Assembly (NCBI GenBank): GCA_028023455.1
Contig: JAQFVV010012674.1
Coordinates: 55,001 to 119,000 of the forward strand
DNA: 64,000 nucleotides
Source of the DNA: Epiperipatus broadwayi
Lineage: Eukaryota > Onychophora > Udeonychophora > Euonychophora > Peripatidae
Direction of reading: 5' to 3'
Part shown: in pieces, positions 25,976 through 39,871 of the stretch
Position numbering within the stretch: the stretch's first letter is position 1
How the letters are laid out: each line of letters begins with the position of its first letter
The notes under the pieces: generated by a model
The model's input: only the letters and a program-made list of their open reading frames with translations
Told to the model about the DNA's origin: nothing
The model's database searches: none
Program-made: the position numbers and the translations under genes

Positions 25976-27230
25976 GTTAAGGGTCCATGAAAACTGAAAT
26001 AAAAACAAACTTGACTTTTCTTGATTGTAACAGTTGGTTTTTTAAAAAAAATGTATGAAATTTTATTTTCATTTGATAATAAAAATTGATTTTTGAAAAA
26101 TGCTTTCTAAATAAACAAAACAATATTGTAAATGATCTTTCATCTTTTATACACAACAATTAAAAAGTCTATAATATTTAGAATAATTGCAAAAAAATCC
26201 TAATATTAAAAAAATAAAAATAAAACATTGTGTACATATGCCATCACATTATAGTTTTCTTGTAGCATCTAAATAACTATATAAAACAATCAATTAAACT
26301 TTATATGTACACTAAAAATATTTTATTATTTTGAATGAATCTGGAATAAGTGAACACATTTATTTATTAAATTTAAAAATGAAATACATTGTTTAAGTAA
26401 TTATTAAATGATAACAATACCTTACTAGAATTAGAAAAAAAGAATCACAAAGGGTAATTTAAAAGAAGCAAAAAACTGCATTTTATCAAGAACACATGCT
26501 TTATTTTGCTTAAAATGTGATTAATTTTTCTTACTTTTACAAACAGATTCTGAACTTATAGTAAAGGAAAATGCATTGTGAGTACAAAAAAAAAACACTT
26601 GGAAAAGAGGAAAAAAGCTTCCCCTTTATTGATTATCTTTATGATTAAAATTAAATGGTTATAAACAAATGTTAAGTTGACTTCCATGGAACTAAAATCA
26701 ATAAATTTATCATTAATTGTAAATGTTGGCAGGAATAATAATTAGATAATATCAAGTGATTCAAATGAATTATGAATCCCAATGTTTGTGTTTTGCTAGC
26801 AAAATGTACCAAAAATATTGCTGGATAATGGAATATCTGCTGAAGTCACATATATACCAAATGTAAAAACAAATGCTAATAAAAAATTCTTTAAATTACT
26901 TCCATCAGATAAGTTTCATTTTTTTTTAAAAAGGTTAAAATGTAAAAATAACTTTCATAATAAAATATTTATTAGTCTTTTTATTGACCTTTTAGGTATA
27001 GAAACTCCAGTTGGATGGGTGAGTTAAAATTCTAAAGTTGTGATTGGTCAATTACAGAATCAGCAATAAAATATATACATCTTTTAATATTATATTAACT
27101 TTAGTTTCATTTGTAAAAAAAGTATATTAATTATTTAGCAGATTATGGAAGTGAATGAAAGTTTTTGTTCAAAAATGAATTTCTATTTATAATTATAAAA
27201 GTATTTGAGATAGTGGAAGACCTAAAAAGA
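25976..27230. other. putative intron, no gene seen
   Basis: AT-rich. The ORF at 26818-27027 has no recognisable content and overlaps an exon-like site that I reject. Confidence 0.4.
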
Positions 27231-27608
27231 AAGTTAGTACCAAATTATAAAGTGCTGAAAACATCATTGATTTCTTTCTCAATTTACATTAGTGTACAAG
27301 TAAATAATTTTTTACTAAAATCTTTCTAATTTTCTAAAATAATTATATTTTCAGCATAATTTACCAAAATACATTCTAATATGTAAATAAATGCCAGAAA
27401 AATACTCTAAAACATTCATTTTTATTTGGAATTTAAATAAAGAGCTTGGGGGCATGTAAATTGTTGACAGGTGTCAAAATTGTTATTAGTGCTGGTTTCT
27501 TTTTCAATTTATGTTATGTAAAAGTAAATAATTTTTTACTAAAATTTTATCATTTTATGAAAATAATGTATAATATGTATGAAAAGTAATCAAAAACCTT
27601 CTAAAGCA
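27230..27608. repeat. diverged direct repeat (about 226-bp period)
   Basis: 27268-27345 and 27494-27570 are related (both contain AAGTAAATAATTTTTTACTA). The repeat unit resumes after the LINE at 31298 (ATTTCATTTTGAAAATC against TTTATTTGGAATTT), so the second unit was split by the LINE and the first shows the unoccupied site. Confidence 0.6.
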
Positions 27609-30600
27609 ATCAAACTTACACATTGTATGTTTCTCTGAGACCAAGTTACATTTTCAGTCCAATATTAAAATTCAGCAATTAATGCAGCAACATGGATATT
27701 TCCATTATCTACCCTTGAATACTGCTTCTTCTGGAGTGGCTTTCCTAATCTATAAAAATCTGGAACATCAGCAGCTAAGAACTCTTCATATTAGCAAAGA
27801 ACTTCTATTTATTAACATTACCACCAATAATAACCCCATAAACATAATTTACCTTTATCTCAAGAATGATACTAATCTAATTCATTCAGTAATTAATAAA
27901 ATCAACGCCCTGCTTTCATTCAATAATTCACCCTCAATATGCTTTGGGGATTTTAACATGACCTATCATCAGTTTACTAACAAATATCTTCATTTATTCA
28001 ACAAAGTTATGCTATGTGGAGAAGGTTTCTTTCCTCCTCAATCATTCTCATTTTACACACAACACAAGCAATCGTTGATTGATTTTCTCTTTTATTCCCC
28101 GAACTTCATTATAACCTGCATACCAAGCTGCAATTAGTGCCTTTCTCAGACCACCTTGCTATAAAAATCTTGCTACAACTTGACACCAACATGATAAGTC
28201 TTTCAGACCACACAAAAACTATAAGACTTTTGAACAAAGCCACAACACTGGAATGGTTATTCTCAGAAGCATATATCCTTCTAAATAAAATACAAGAACT
28301 CACTTTGCCACCTGTGCAAGTATGGTCTGCTTTCGTAGGAATCTTGAATACCCTCATTAACTTTCACACAAAAAGATCTAAGGGACCAAATCAACTTCTA
28401 AAAGAACTTGATTCAATTAGTAATAGGCTAAGTTCACTACCCCTCTCAAGTACCAAAATTCAAGAAATAGTAGAATTAAAAACTCAATATCACGAAAAAC
28501 AAAAAGCTCTAGCTCAATACATTGCTACAAAGAGATCTAAAATCTTTTTGGAAAATAGTCATAACTGGACTAGAAGCTACATTCGATGGGCACTTGTATC
28601 GGCTGCTAGACCAACACCGTCTATGATTATCATTAACAGCAAGTGCTATAGTGGACCAGAAATTTTGGAGAGAATTCACTCTCATTTCAAAATGAAGTTG
28701 CAAAACAATACTTTTCAAACAGGAAACATATGGAATCATACCACAACCAATCACAACATAAATGAAGCCCAAATACTGCAAAAGCTACAGGCATTTTCTG
28801 AAAGCACTCATCCGGGCCTTCACGCAATCCCCTAATTTGTACTATTACACCTTAGTCACTACACAATCCCCATAATCAAAAACATGATTGACATGCTGGC
28901 CGATGACTTTCAGAACATTCCAGATTTGTACCCAGTGGCACTGGTCCCTTTTCTTAAAAAACAAGAAAATCCATCTAGTCTCAGCAATATACAACCTATT
29001 TCCATGATTCCATTGCTAATTAAGACAATTGAATCCTTAGTTAAGGACTGGATACAACCCCAACTCTACTCACATATTTCATCTTTTCAATTTGCCCAAA
29101 AAAGATCATCAACCTATGATGCAATTCAGCGCTTTCTTTTACTAACTGAGCATGTCAGTGAAAACAATAAGTCAAGGCCACTGGTTGTACAACTGGACTT
29201 CTCTTCAGCGTTTGACTCAGTAATACCACCCGTACTGTTCCAGACAATGTGGGAGTATCAGGTGCCCGACGTGTACATCAGAATAATAGCAAATCTTTTA
29301 CTAAATCGTTCCATATTAACTTCTTTAGATGGAAGGTTGTCTACATGTTTTAGACCTCACATATCGATTCCACAGGGTTCTCCCCTAGCATCACTATGTT
29401 TTATAACTTATATCAACCCCATGCTTAAGGACATAGAGAATATCCTGCCAGGCATTTATGTTCCTGCCATCAAAAAACAAATCAACCACATCTTCTATGT
29501 GGACGATGTTACGATTTATCATCCCAGCGAAGCTCATCTTCCAACACTTTTCACAATTATTGACAAGCATGCCAAAATATTAAACTTCCAAATTAACAAT
29601 AGCAAATCTTCCATCTGGAGAATTAAAACAGGAACAACAATTCCATCCAAATTCACAGCCAAGCCACAGCTTTTTTTAGGATTCCCCATGGCAAAAACAA
29701 AAACTATCATGACTAGAGAAATACAAAATTCAATCCTTCAAAAAACCAATAAAACAATCAACCCTCTCTCTAGTATTTCGCTTTCAATTCCTGGTAAAAT
29801 TGCACTCCTTAACATGCTAGTGTTTTCAAGACTCAATTACTATCTACCAATCATCAAGCCTACTAAAATCTTCGGTAAACAAATGGGCTCATTATGTACT
29901 AAGCTATTGTGGAAAAGGAAGGTTGTGGCCATAAGCTTGGCAAAAGCCCAAATGCCTAGAGAACTGAACGGTCTTGGTCTACACTTGGTTGCTACATTAT
30001 ACTTGCAAAAATCACTAAATCTGCTACACAATCATTCACTGGAAATGGACTATACAAATTTAATCCAAAAATTTCAACCTACTAATATGCCACCTCCCCA
30101 TAGTAAAGGATGGCTGACTGACATCTGGACACATGTCAATGGCTGTATTAACTTAACTCCAAACATTTTCCATGAAAAAAAGTCCTACTGGGAAGCTTAT
30201 AGGCTAAAGAAAGATTGTCCCTCAGCTCTCCATAATGCTCTTGGATTAAACAACAAATTATTGATCAAAAAAGCCAAACATTGGTTTCTGGAACCCACAT
30301 TTATTGACTTTCTTCTGAAATTAAACCTCTCATCACTACCCACTAATCAGTTCCTCATAATGAGGAGGGGTTTTAACAAAATTAGCTCTCAATGTCAACT
30401 CTGTCAGAGGGATGAGGAAACAATTGGACACATTTTCCTAGATTGTCCATCACTCAGCATTCTTGGGTCTTTCATTGATGAAAAGGTAAAACATTATTCT
30501 ACAGACACATTCTTAATCCAGCAAGCAATTAAAACTGGCAATTTTGCTAACATTAGATTAGCAATTTTCCTATCCTTCGCCATCTGGCTAACGAGATGCA

Positions 30601-31297
30601 GTTTTGTTCTGGACAATGCGAACACCAGCACCCTTCAAGTATTTAAAACACTCATCAAGGGTAATATCATCAGAGATAAAATGCTTGCTCCGGATTGGCT
30701 GTATCAACAAACCTGGGCCGGCACCTCCATGCTAGTGCACTGATTATTACAAAGATATCAATGATCAAATATGAGTCTCGCCTCATCAATGCAATACCAA
30801 AATGAGCTCAGTCATATATATGGGAACTCTACCATATTATCTAAAGACTACAAATTAGTGGATTGATCACACCATCTACCTCAACAATAAAAGTTAACAA
30901 ATTCAATCACGAACTGAATAGCTTAACTTATAAGCAAGTGACGGACAGATCTCGGGATGCTTGGGCTTGGACTGACAGATTGGGAGTGAATCAATGACCT
31001 TGTCAGTGTTCTTCCAGCCCACTTAGCCTCTGCTTCACATCTTGACTATAAACCTATACTCATTATAAATTTGGATGTGCCTTTCAATGCTCAATGAGGC
31101 ATACTTAATTGTTCAACTGGGACAAAGTATGGACCAATCTAGAATACTACTGAAGCGTTGATCCAACGTTCATGTATATATCCACTTCTCATTTGGCTAT
31201 GGACATTGCTTGGTATTCATGTAATCTTCATTGTATAAAATTGTATAAATCATTTAAATAAATCGTTATTTTTTTTTTTTTAAAAAAAAAAAAAAAA
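27609..31297 (+). mobile_element. L1/Tx1-type LINE, 5'-truncated, with target duplication
   Basis: Contains ORF2 from within the endonuclease to its stop at 30743, then a 3' UTR of about 550 bp ending in a T-run and an A-run at about 31297. TTCTAAAGCA lies at 27599-27608 and again at 31300-31309, a 10-bp target-site duplication. An unoccupied related site lies in the direct repeat near 27405. Unlike the LINE at 11882 its tail is poly(A), not (TAA)n. Confidence 0.8.
27614..30743 (+). pseudogene. LINE ORF2 (endonuclease, RT, zinc knuckle), two lesions
   Basis: The sequence opens inside the endonuclease with LHIVCFSETK (catalytic Glu region), then ICFGDFNM and SLIDFLFYS. A frameshift occurs near 28095-28115, after which the frame gives VPFSDH. 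A nonsense TAA at 28833-28835 stands where the related LINE has Lys in GIPKFVL. From 28836 the frame is open to 30743. It includes RT motif A QLDFSSAFDSV, motif B IPQGSPLASLCF, motif C FYVDDVTIYHP, YWEAYRL and the zinc knuckle CQLCQRDEETIGHIFLDC. ORF2 proteins nick DNA and reverse-transcribe the element RNA. This copy cannot make the full protein. Confidence 0.85.
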
Positions 31298-31309
31298 CAT
31301 TCTAAAGCA

Positions 31310-32204
31310 TACATTTCATTTTGAAAATCAAATTAAAGTTGTTGAAACCATGGAAATTATGGACTGTCACTCTTCTTTTGGTCAAGATGAGAAACAACCA
31401 ATCAGCATCTAGGAAATCCCACCTTCTCCCATTGTTGAACCTTCAATGTCAATTTTATTTATGTTTTACATGTAAAATAATTTTAGAGAGGGCAGCATCT
31501 TACGATATTTTTTGTAAGCTTTAAAATAAGCGTAATTTCATGATGGCAAGGTTAAAAACTGACAGAATTCGAGTAACTTGAAGCTGTGCCCAACTCAGGT
31601 TTGTGAATTCTATTGAAAAGTTAATAATTTTAATTGATGCAATTTTATTTACCATTCAATATAATTTAAATAATATGAGAGAAATAATTTTCTTAAAAAA
31701 AGTAACAATATTAACAATTTTTTGGTACTATTTTTTTCCTATATTGTAAGAAAGTGATTGTCTTTAATCTTTTTATGACTATGCTTAATAATTTAAAACA
31801 TATATCATATATACTAATCGCAATCAAAAATGGGGTGGGTAAATTATAAAATATATAATATATGATATTAGATTGCATTTGGTAAATTGGAGTTATGATC
31901 TTTATTTTTGCCACTTCAATGAGTTAATGTTTATTTCAATAAATTTATATTAGTATTATTATCCTAAGTACTTTGATTTGCCTATTGCATGAACAATTTA
32001 TTTTTACATTTAAAATAATTCATTGTCCACTCCATATTATACTTTATCATCAAACAAATCATTACTTATTGAATTTTATCTTCTTTTGCCAAACAACATA
32101 TTTTTGCTGGACCATTGTTACCTTACAAATTCATGAGTCCATTGTAAATATAATCTCATCTGCCATATAGTCAATTGTGATCAATACATTTATTTCATAA
32201 GCAA
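31310..32204. other. no gene seen
   Basis: AT-rich intronic-looking DNA. Small ORFs at 31321-31524 and 31973-32170 have no recognisable content. Confidence 0.4.
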
Positions 32205-32395
32205 GGCAAAACTCTCCATACAGTAATGCCACCCTGCACCAACCAGAGTAATCAATGGATGCCAGAAGGCTTGTGCATAAAATTCATTGACTACTCTGGT
32301 TGGCACAGGATGGCACTACTGTATGAAGAGTTTTGCCTTGTTTATTAACACTTATGTGCTAGTATAAGAGATAGTGATCATGTCATATTTATTTG
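32205..32395. mobile_element. MITE family A, copy 3 (palindromic)
   Basis: CAAGGCAAAACTCTCCATAC at the left is inverted as GTATGAAGAGTTTTGCCTTG at the right (about 32205-32342). Inside, AACCAGAGTAATCAATG is inverted as CATTGACTACTCTGGTT. An outer piece GAGATAGTGATCATGTC continues to 32382. This is the neatest foldback of the family. Confidence 0.75.
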
Positions 32396-33769
32396 TCTAT
32401 TTATTAGTTATAATTTTAATTGTGTAAGTACAACATTTATGTAGTACATTTTAAATTGCCCAAATATTTTGTAACAAGTGGAGAAACCACTTGGTTTACA
32501 ATTTTATTTATTATGTGTGGTTGCCCAAATTTATGAGGTACTTGCAGGCCACCTACTACTGCTCAGTAATAATATTTTGGTTATATTCATGATTACCCAA
32601 ATTTGAAAGCAATTGAGTGAACAGCACATATGATCTTTTACATTTTGGCTCATCCAACAAGTAAATATTGCTATTTATGATACAATATTTCTTCATTATC
32701 ATTGTTCTTATGGTTTCAAATATTTTTTACACTATATAAATAAAAAATATCTTATAATAAACAATTTTACCAGATGTGAGACTACTAAATAGTATATATA
32801 AAATATTAACCCCCCCCCCAATTGTTTTTTCATCAACACTACCTTGAAAATAAAGATAAAATGTGTATTTCAAATAGCGTGATCATGTTTTAACCATTTT
32901 CATTGTATGCTGCAATGTTCAAAAGAATTTTGAAATAAAGACTTATTTAAACAAAGTGCATGATATTTAAATAACAATACTCTTAAACTGCTAATAAGCA
33001 AATATGTTAACATATACAGAGAAAGATTGATGCATTAATTATTTTAAACTTTGCTATCTCCCAAACATAAATATATGAGAAATAAACACAATGCACATCA
33101 CAAAATGCAAATTCAACCATAAAATGTCAAATCACTCTCTCTGTCTCTTAAACATTCAATTTGATCAAAAACATTACCTTGCGAGTAAACATAAAGTTTC
33201 AATTTCAAAAGAGCATGACCAAAAGGTAACCCTATTGATCATATGCTAACAATGTTATTAAATTTATTGATAACAGACATATGCAAGTAAGGAATATGAA
33301 ATTTAAATTAGCTTTGATCTTAAATTGTATATATATATATATACCCGCAAAATATGTATTTTATATATATATATATATTGGAGATTGACAAAATTTAAAA
33401 TAAGTAATATATTAGTCTTTTATACAAAAATTAAGTATATATTTTTAATATGCAATTTAAGATTACAGCTAATTTAAATTCCATGCTCTTTGTTTGAATA
33501 TTTCTGTATTTCAATATACTTAACAACATTGCAACGTACAATCAAGAGATTTACCGTTTGGTCATGCCGTTTGAAATTCAGATTTTATTTTTATTCACGA
33601 TGTAATGCTGCTGAAACCCATAACGTTTGGGGTGTAGAAGCTAACTTGACATTTTACATTGAAATTTTTAGTTAGCAATATTTATTGAGTCTATTTCATA
33701 TATGTATATCAAATTTGTTTAATGCAAACCACTATCCTAATGTTTGAAGTGATTTGATATTTGATATCA
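32396..33769. other. no gene seen
   Basis: AT-rich DNA with short (TA)n at 33330-33378. The ORF at 33490-33675 has no recognisable content. Confidence 0.4.
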
Positions 33770-34040
33770 TATATACATGTAAACTTATAAATAAATCTTA
33801 GAAAATACAGTAATTACATTTTTAAAAAAGAACAACAAATATAAACATCACCTAGAAACGTTTTCGAGTACAGTATCTTCGTAGTTTTTGATATTAGTTG
33901 ACAAAGAGGCTCCTAAATAACGTTTAGATTTTTTTTTTTTTTTGTTATTTTAAAAAAAAAAAATAATTACTGTATTTTCTAATATTTATTTATAAGTTTA
34001 CGTATATTATTTTGAAGTATTGCAGACATCGATTGGTGAT
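33770..34040. mobile_element. PLE ends in inverted junction
   Basis: The minus-strand tail at 33780-33885 (AGAAAATACAGTAATTAC, then GTTTTCGAGTACAG) meets a plus-strand tail at 33887-34040 (TAGTTGACAAAGA, AATAACG, ATTACTGTATTTTCTAA, TATTGCAGACATCGATT). It is the same head-on arrangement as at 80 and 25910, without coding sequence. An internal deletion removed the hairpin from the plus-strand half. Confidence 0.6.
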
Positions 34041-34177
34041 TCCAATTTTATATATATAAGTAATTTACACTAAATACTTTTTATTACTGTGGAATGAAAA
34101 GCTTAAAAATAATTGTTTATTCAAGATCACAATTGAGGTTTTTATATTTACTTCTTTTTTTCTTTTTCATGAGACAA

Positions 34178-34249
34178 AGCGTTGATCGGGAGGCGAACCC
34201 GTGCCAGTTGTTTGGAAGGCACTATGCTAACCACATGGCTACCAACGCT
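34178..34249 (-). tRNA. tRNA-like sequence (pseudo-tRNA or SINE head)
   Basis: On the minus strand the 72 nt start AGCGTTG and end CAACGCT, a perfect 7-bp acceptor-like helix. A B-box-like GGTTCGCCTCC sits in a CGGG/CCCG arm, and TAGCCATGTGGTTAGC resembles an A box. The anticodon arm does not fold properly (GTGCC/GGCAC encloses 12 nt), so no amino acid identity is assigned. It may be a tRNA pseudogene or the head of a tRNA-derived SINE. Confidence 0.4.
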
Positions 34250-34640
34250 TGACTGTGAAATATTCACAATTTAATGAATTCAATCTTTATTATTTTCAAT
34301 TAGAATTAGATTAATTAATTTCTAAACACAACTTATCTTTTATTTCAGATTAAGAATTAAAAAAAAAAAAACAATTATAGTAAATAAAACATTTATTATA
34401 AAATATTATATATATATAATTGAATGAATTTTAAATTTTACTTTCATTTTATCACAGTATATATATATATATGAAAAGAAAGTTACTGTTAACACTAACT
34501 GAAATAATTATACAAATATATAAACCATTATATGTGATGTGATGTATTATGGCTTCTCCTTAAACGAAGTCAAGAATATCTCAGCAATTATGCCCAGATA
34601 AACCTGTTAGCCAATTTCTTTTACATTCCCCACTCTAAAT

Positions 34641-36860
<2,220 letters not shown>

Positions 36861-36889
36861 ACGCCCTCTGTTTAAAAGTTTATATCTCA

Positions 36890-37365
36890 ATAATAGCGAA
36901 TCAATATGATACCAATTTGAAGTTGTACGCTAACCGATGTTAAATATTAAAATACAAACTAACTCAAACACAGAGAGTGAAATTTTAAATAAGCAAATGA
37001 TCTTAAATTTTTCTAATAAACTATCAAGTTTACAAAGTTATTAAAGCGAAACTAAACATTAGATTTAAATCTTTAAACTCCTCCCAAACTATAAATGAAA
37101 AGAAAGTTTCTGTTATACAAATATATAAACAATTACACCTGTACAAATATCCAGTAACGGCCTCTGTTTATAGTATGGGAGGGCTATTTAAAGATTTAAA
37201 TCATGTTTAGTTTGTCTTTAATAACATTGTAAAATTTTTAGTTTATTAGCAAAATTTAAGATCGTTTGCTTATTTAAAATTTCATACTCTGTGTTTGAGT
37301 TAGTTTGTATTTCAATATTTAACATAGTTCAGCGCACAACTTCAAATTGGTATCATTATTTAAAA
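36890..37365. mobile_element. inverted-repeat element (MITE-like)
   Basis: Arms of about 205 bp at 36890-37095 and 37160-37365 (ATGATACCAATTTGAAGTTG against its complement; AACTAACTCAAACACAGAG against its complement) enclose about 65 bp that resemble the DNA flanking the LINE to the left. No ORF. Confidence 0.75.
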
Positions 37366-37479
37366 TATTGAATACGACTACACATTGATTAATAATATGA
37401 AAGCTAAATGAATAATCTGGACTATTCTAATGATAAATGTGCAGTTAATTATAACCAATTATAATATCCATATATATAT

Positions 37480-39580
37480 ATATATATTTATATATAAATT
37501 ATTAATCAATGTCTGTATTCCAATTATAATAAAATATATATATTATATATATAACTATTCAAAACAATACAATAATTAATACAGTAACAATATTTTAAAC
37601 AAATATATACCAATTTAATAGAAGTACTTTCAACTATCTATGTAGTCGTTGTCAACTAGACTCAAATTGTATTAGAAAAAACTGTTACAAATGTAAACAA
37701 AAGTAATACGTCATACATCAATTTTCCCACAATTCATTAATTTTTATATTGGCTGCCTGTCTATTTATCAACTGTTGCTTTTCACTTTTTATTAACATAG
37801 CTTCTTTAATTTTGCGTTTATTATTATTTCTTTCAATACACAGAATTTTAACTTTATTAAAATCAAAATCAAAACCATAATTACATGTTACATTATGATC
37901 AAAAAATACTGATGGTGATACATCATCATTTCTAACATTCTCTTGTCTTGATTTTTGCACTCGTTTATATAATAACAAATGCTCCCTTGATCTTTTCTCC
38001 AATGTACATCGAGATTCCCCAATATATGCCTTTCCACAAATACATAGCCATTTATATATTGCACAACTTTGATTTAAAATACTACACCTATTTTTTGAAT
38101 TATTTATTAATCTATTTAAATTAGGAGTAGTATAAAATGCAACTCGACATATATTTTTATATATCTGTTTTATAAATTTTACTTGTTCATTACAAATAAA
38201 TGGTATTGATATCCAAGTATATTTTATTTTATCAATATCTATAGCATCTAAAATATTTCTATTATTATTAAACTTAGTAACAATATTATAAATTAATGTA
38301 TGATCATATCCAACATTTAACAAATCCATAATAAATACATTTATGTTACTTATTTTATCAGAACTATATTTACATAATTTATTATTCCTAAATAAAAATG
38401 ATTTTAAACCGGATAATTTATGTGCTATTGGCACATTTGAATACCAAGGAATATATCCTCTTTTTTCAATATCTTTTATTACCATACAATAATCTAATTT
38501 ATTTTTATTTCGTGTAACTTTAATATCTAAATACGGAATTGACTTTTTTTCTTCAAAAGATTTACTCCATTTTAAACCTTCTAAATTATTTAATTCATTG
38601 AATAATACATTTATAATATCTAAACTTCCACAAACGAAAACATCATCAACATACCTGTAATAAATTTTAATACCTTGGCAATATATATTAGTATTAAGAA
38701 TTATATCTTCATATCTTGATACCACAAAACTACATATTTGTGAAACTACAGGAAGTCCCATAGGCCATCCATAATCCATTTTATAATAATTTTCATTAAA
38801 TATAGCATATATATTTTTATCAATAAAATATAATACATCATTTACAAATTTTACTTTTTTAACATCAACTTTTTTTAACATTAAAGCATCTAATATAATT
38901 TTTATAGATTTTAATCTATCTATTGAACCGTACATCTCACATATATCAAATGTACAAATACTATCATTATTATTAATATTAATATTTTGAATTTTCTTTA
39001 CAAAATCAAACGATGAATTAATAGTATATTTTCCAAATCCAAGAACATCTTTTAATAATGTTTCTATAAATCTACAAGTTTCATAGTAAAATGATCCGCC
39101 AAAGTCAATCATTAATCTTAAAGGTTTATCTTGTTTATGTAGTTTAATATTCGAAAAAATTCTAGGACAAATTGCAGCAGATGGATAAAGACGATAATAC
39201 GTATGAGCATCTATATATTTATTCTTTTTAGCTTTTTTTAAAATATCATCAATAAACTTTACACATAAATTTTCAATGTTTATTTTTCCAACTTGTTTAA
39301 ATTTAAGCTTTTCCATTTGAATTAAAACTTTATCGTAGTAATCAAGTTTTGACATAAGACATAACCTTAAACCCTTATCTTCTTTTAAACAAACAAGATC
39401 GTTATCATGAAGAAAGTTTTTAAATCTAAATATATGCGAATTCCAATTGCAATTAGTTCTATTTTTAAATTTCTTAACATTCACTTTTTGTATTAATTCC
39501 TTTGATATTTCAGGAGAACATTTAATTACACTAAAAGAATGTTCAACAGCAGCTTTTAACTCTAAATTACTATTACACAT
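37480..39580 (-). mobile_element. PLE copy B (5'-truncated, minus strand)
   Basis: Minus-strand PLE with its 3' tail at 37480-37717 and ORF at 37718-39580. The 5' end is cut off and joined directly to a plus-strand PLE terminal repeat at 39582-39780, which is also the upstream repeat of copy C. Confidence 0.85.
37718..39580 (-). CDS. PLE reverse transcriptase / GIY-YIG endonuclease, N-terminally truncated
   Basis: An uninterrupted 620-codon frame. From the N-terminal side come NLELKAAVEHSFSVIK, an RT region with DKPLRLMIDFGGS, FDICEMYGS (motif A type), GWPMGLPVVSQICSFVVS (motif B) and IYYRYVDDVFV (motif C, YVDD). Near the C-terminus AIYKWLCICGKAYIGESRCT is the GIY-YIG-like endonuclease signature, followed by EKRSREH. 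PLE proteins nick the target and reverse-transcribe the element RNA. The ORF lacks about 200 N-terminal codons present in copy C and has no own start context. It is therefore a truncated copy with an intact catalytic region. It is nearly identical to copy C. Confidence 0.85.
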   Translation of the reverse strand: MCNSNLELKAAVEHSFSVIKCSPEISKELIQKVNVKKFKNRTNCNWNSHIFRFKNFLHDNDLVCLKEDKGLRLCLMSKLDYYDKVLIQMEKLKFKQVGKINIENLCVKFIDDILKKAKKNKYIDAHTYYRLYPSAAICPRIFSNIKLHKQDKPLRLMIDFGGSFYYETCRFIETLLKDVLGFGKYTINSSFDFVKKIQNININNNDSICTFDICEMYGSIDRLKSIKIILDALMLKKVDVKKVKFVNDVLYFIDKNIYAIFNENYYKMDYGWPMGLPVVSQICSFVVSRYEDIILNTNIYCQGIKIYYRYVDDVFVCGSLDIINVLFNELNNLEGLKWSKSFEEKKSIPYLDIKVTRNKNKLDYCMVIKDIEKRGYIPWYSNVPIAHKLSGLKSFLFRNNKLCKYSSDKISNINVFIMDLLNVGYDHTLIYNIVTKFNNNRNILDAIDIDKIKYTWISIPFICNEQVKFIKQIYKNICRVAFYTTPNLNRLINNSKNRCSILNQSCAIYKWLCICGKAYIGESRCTLEKRSREHLLLYKRVQKSRQENVRNDDVSPSVFFDHNVTCNYGFDFDFNKVKILCIERNNNKRKIKEAMLIKSEKQQLINRQAANIKINELWEN

Positions 39581-39581
39581 T

Positions 39582-39640
39582 GGTATAGTATTTGTTTAAA
39601 ATATTGTTACTGTATTAATTATTGTATTGTTGTTGAATAG

Positions 39641-39739
<99 letters not shown>

Positions 39740-39780
39740 ATTATAATTGGAATACAGACATTGATTAATAATTTACATAT
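39582..39780 (+). repeat. PLE terminal repeat (pLTR) with (TA)n
   Basis: TTTGTTTAAAATATTGTTAC through (TA)n (39642-39737) to GGAATACAGACATTGATT repeats the tail found at 42335-42518 and, inverted, at 37486-37620. It separates copy B from copy C and serves as the upstream repeat of C. Confidence 0.8.
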
Positions 39781-39871
39781 AATACGGTTATGTATTGAGT
39801 TACTTTTTCTTTGGAATATAATACGGTTATTTATTGATTTACGTTTAATTTGGAATATTAAAATTTTTAAT

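Noticed and set aside
26547-26560. 14-nt exon-like segment between ACAAACAG and GTAAAG
   Set aside because: Not divisible by three and would break the phase-1 series.
26996-27018. Exon-like segment between CCTTTTAG and GTGAGT
   Set aside because: Splice sites look good, but the length is 23 nt and the phase would put the downstream micro-exon in another frame. It does not fit the chain.
32408-32423. Short segment between ATTTATTAG and GTAAGT
   Set aside because: 16 nt of pure A/T-rich sequence with stops in phase 1; probably chance.
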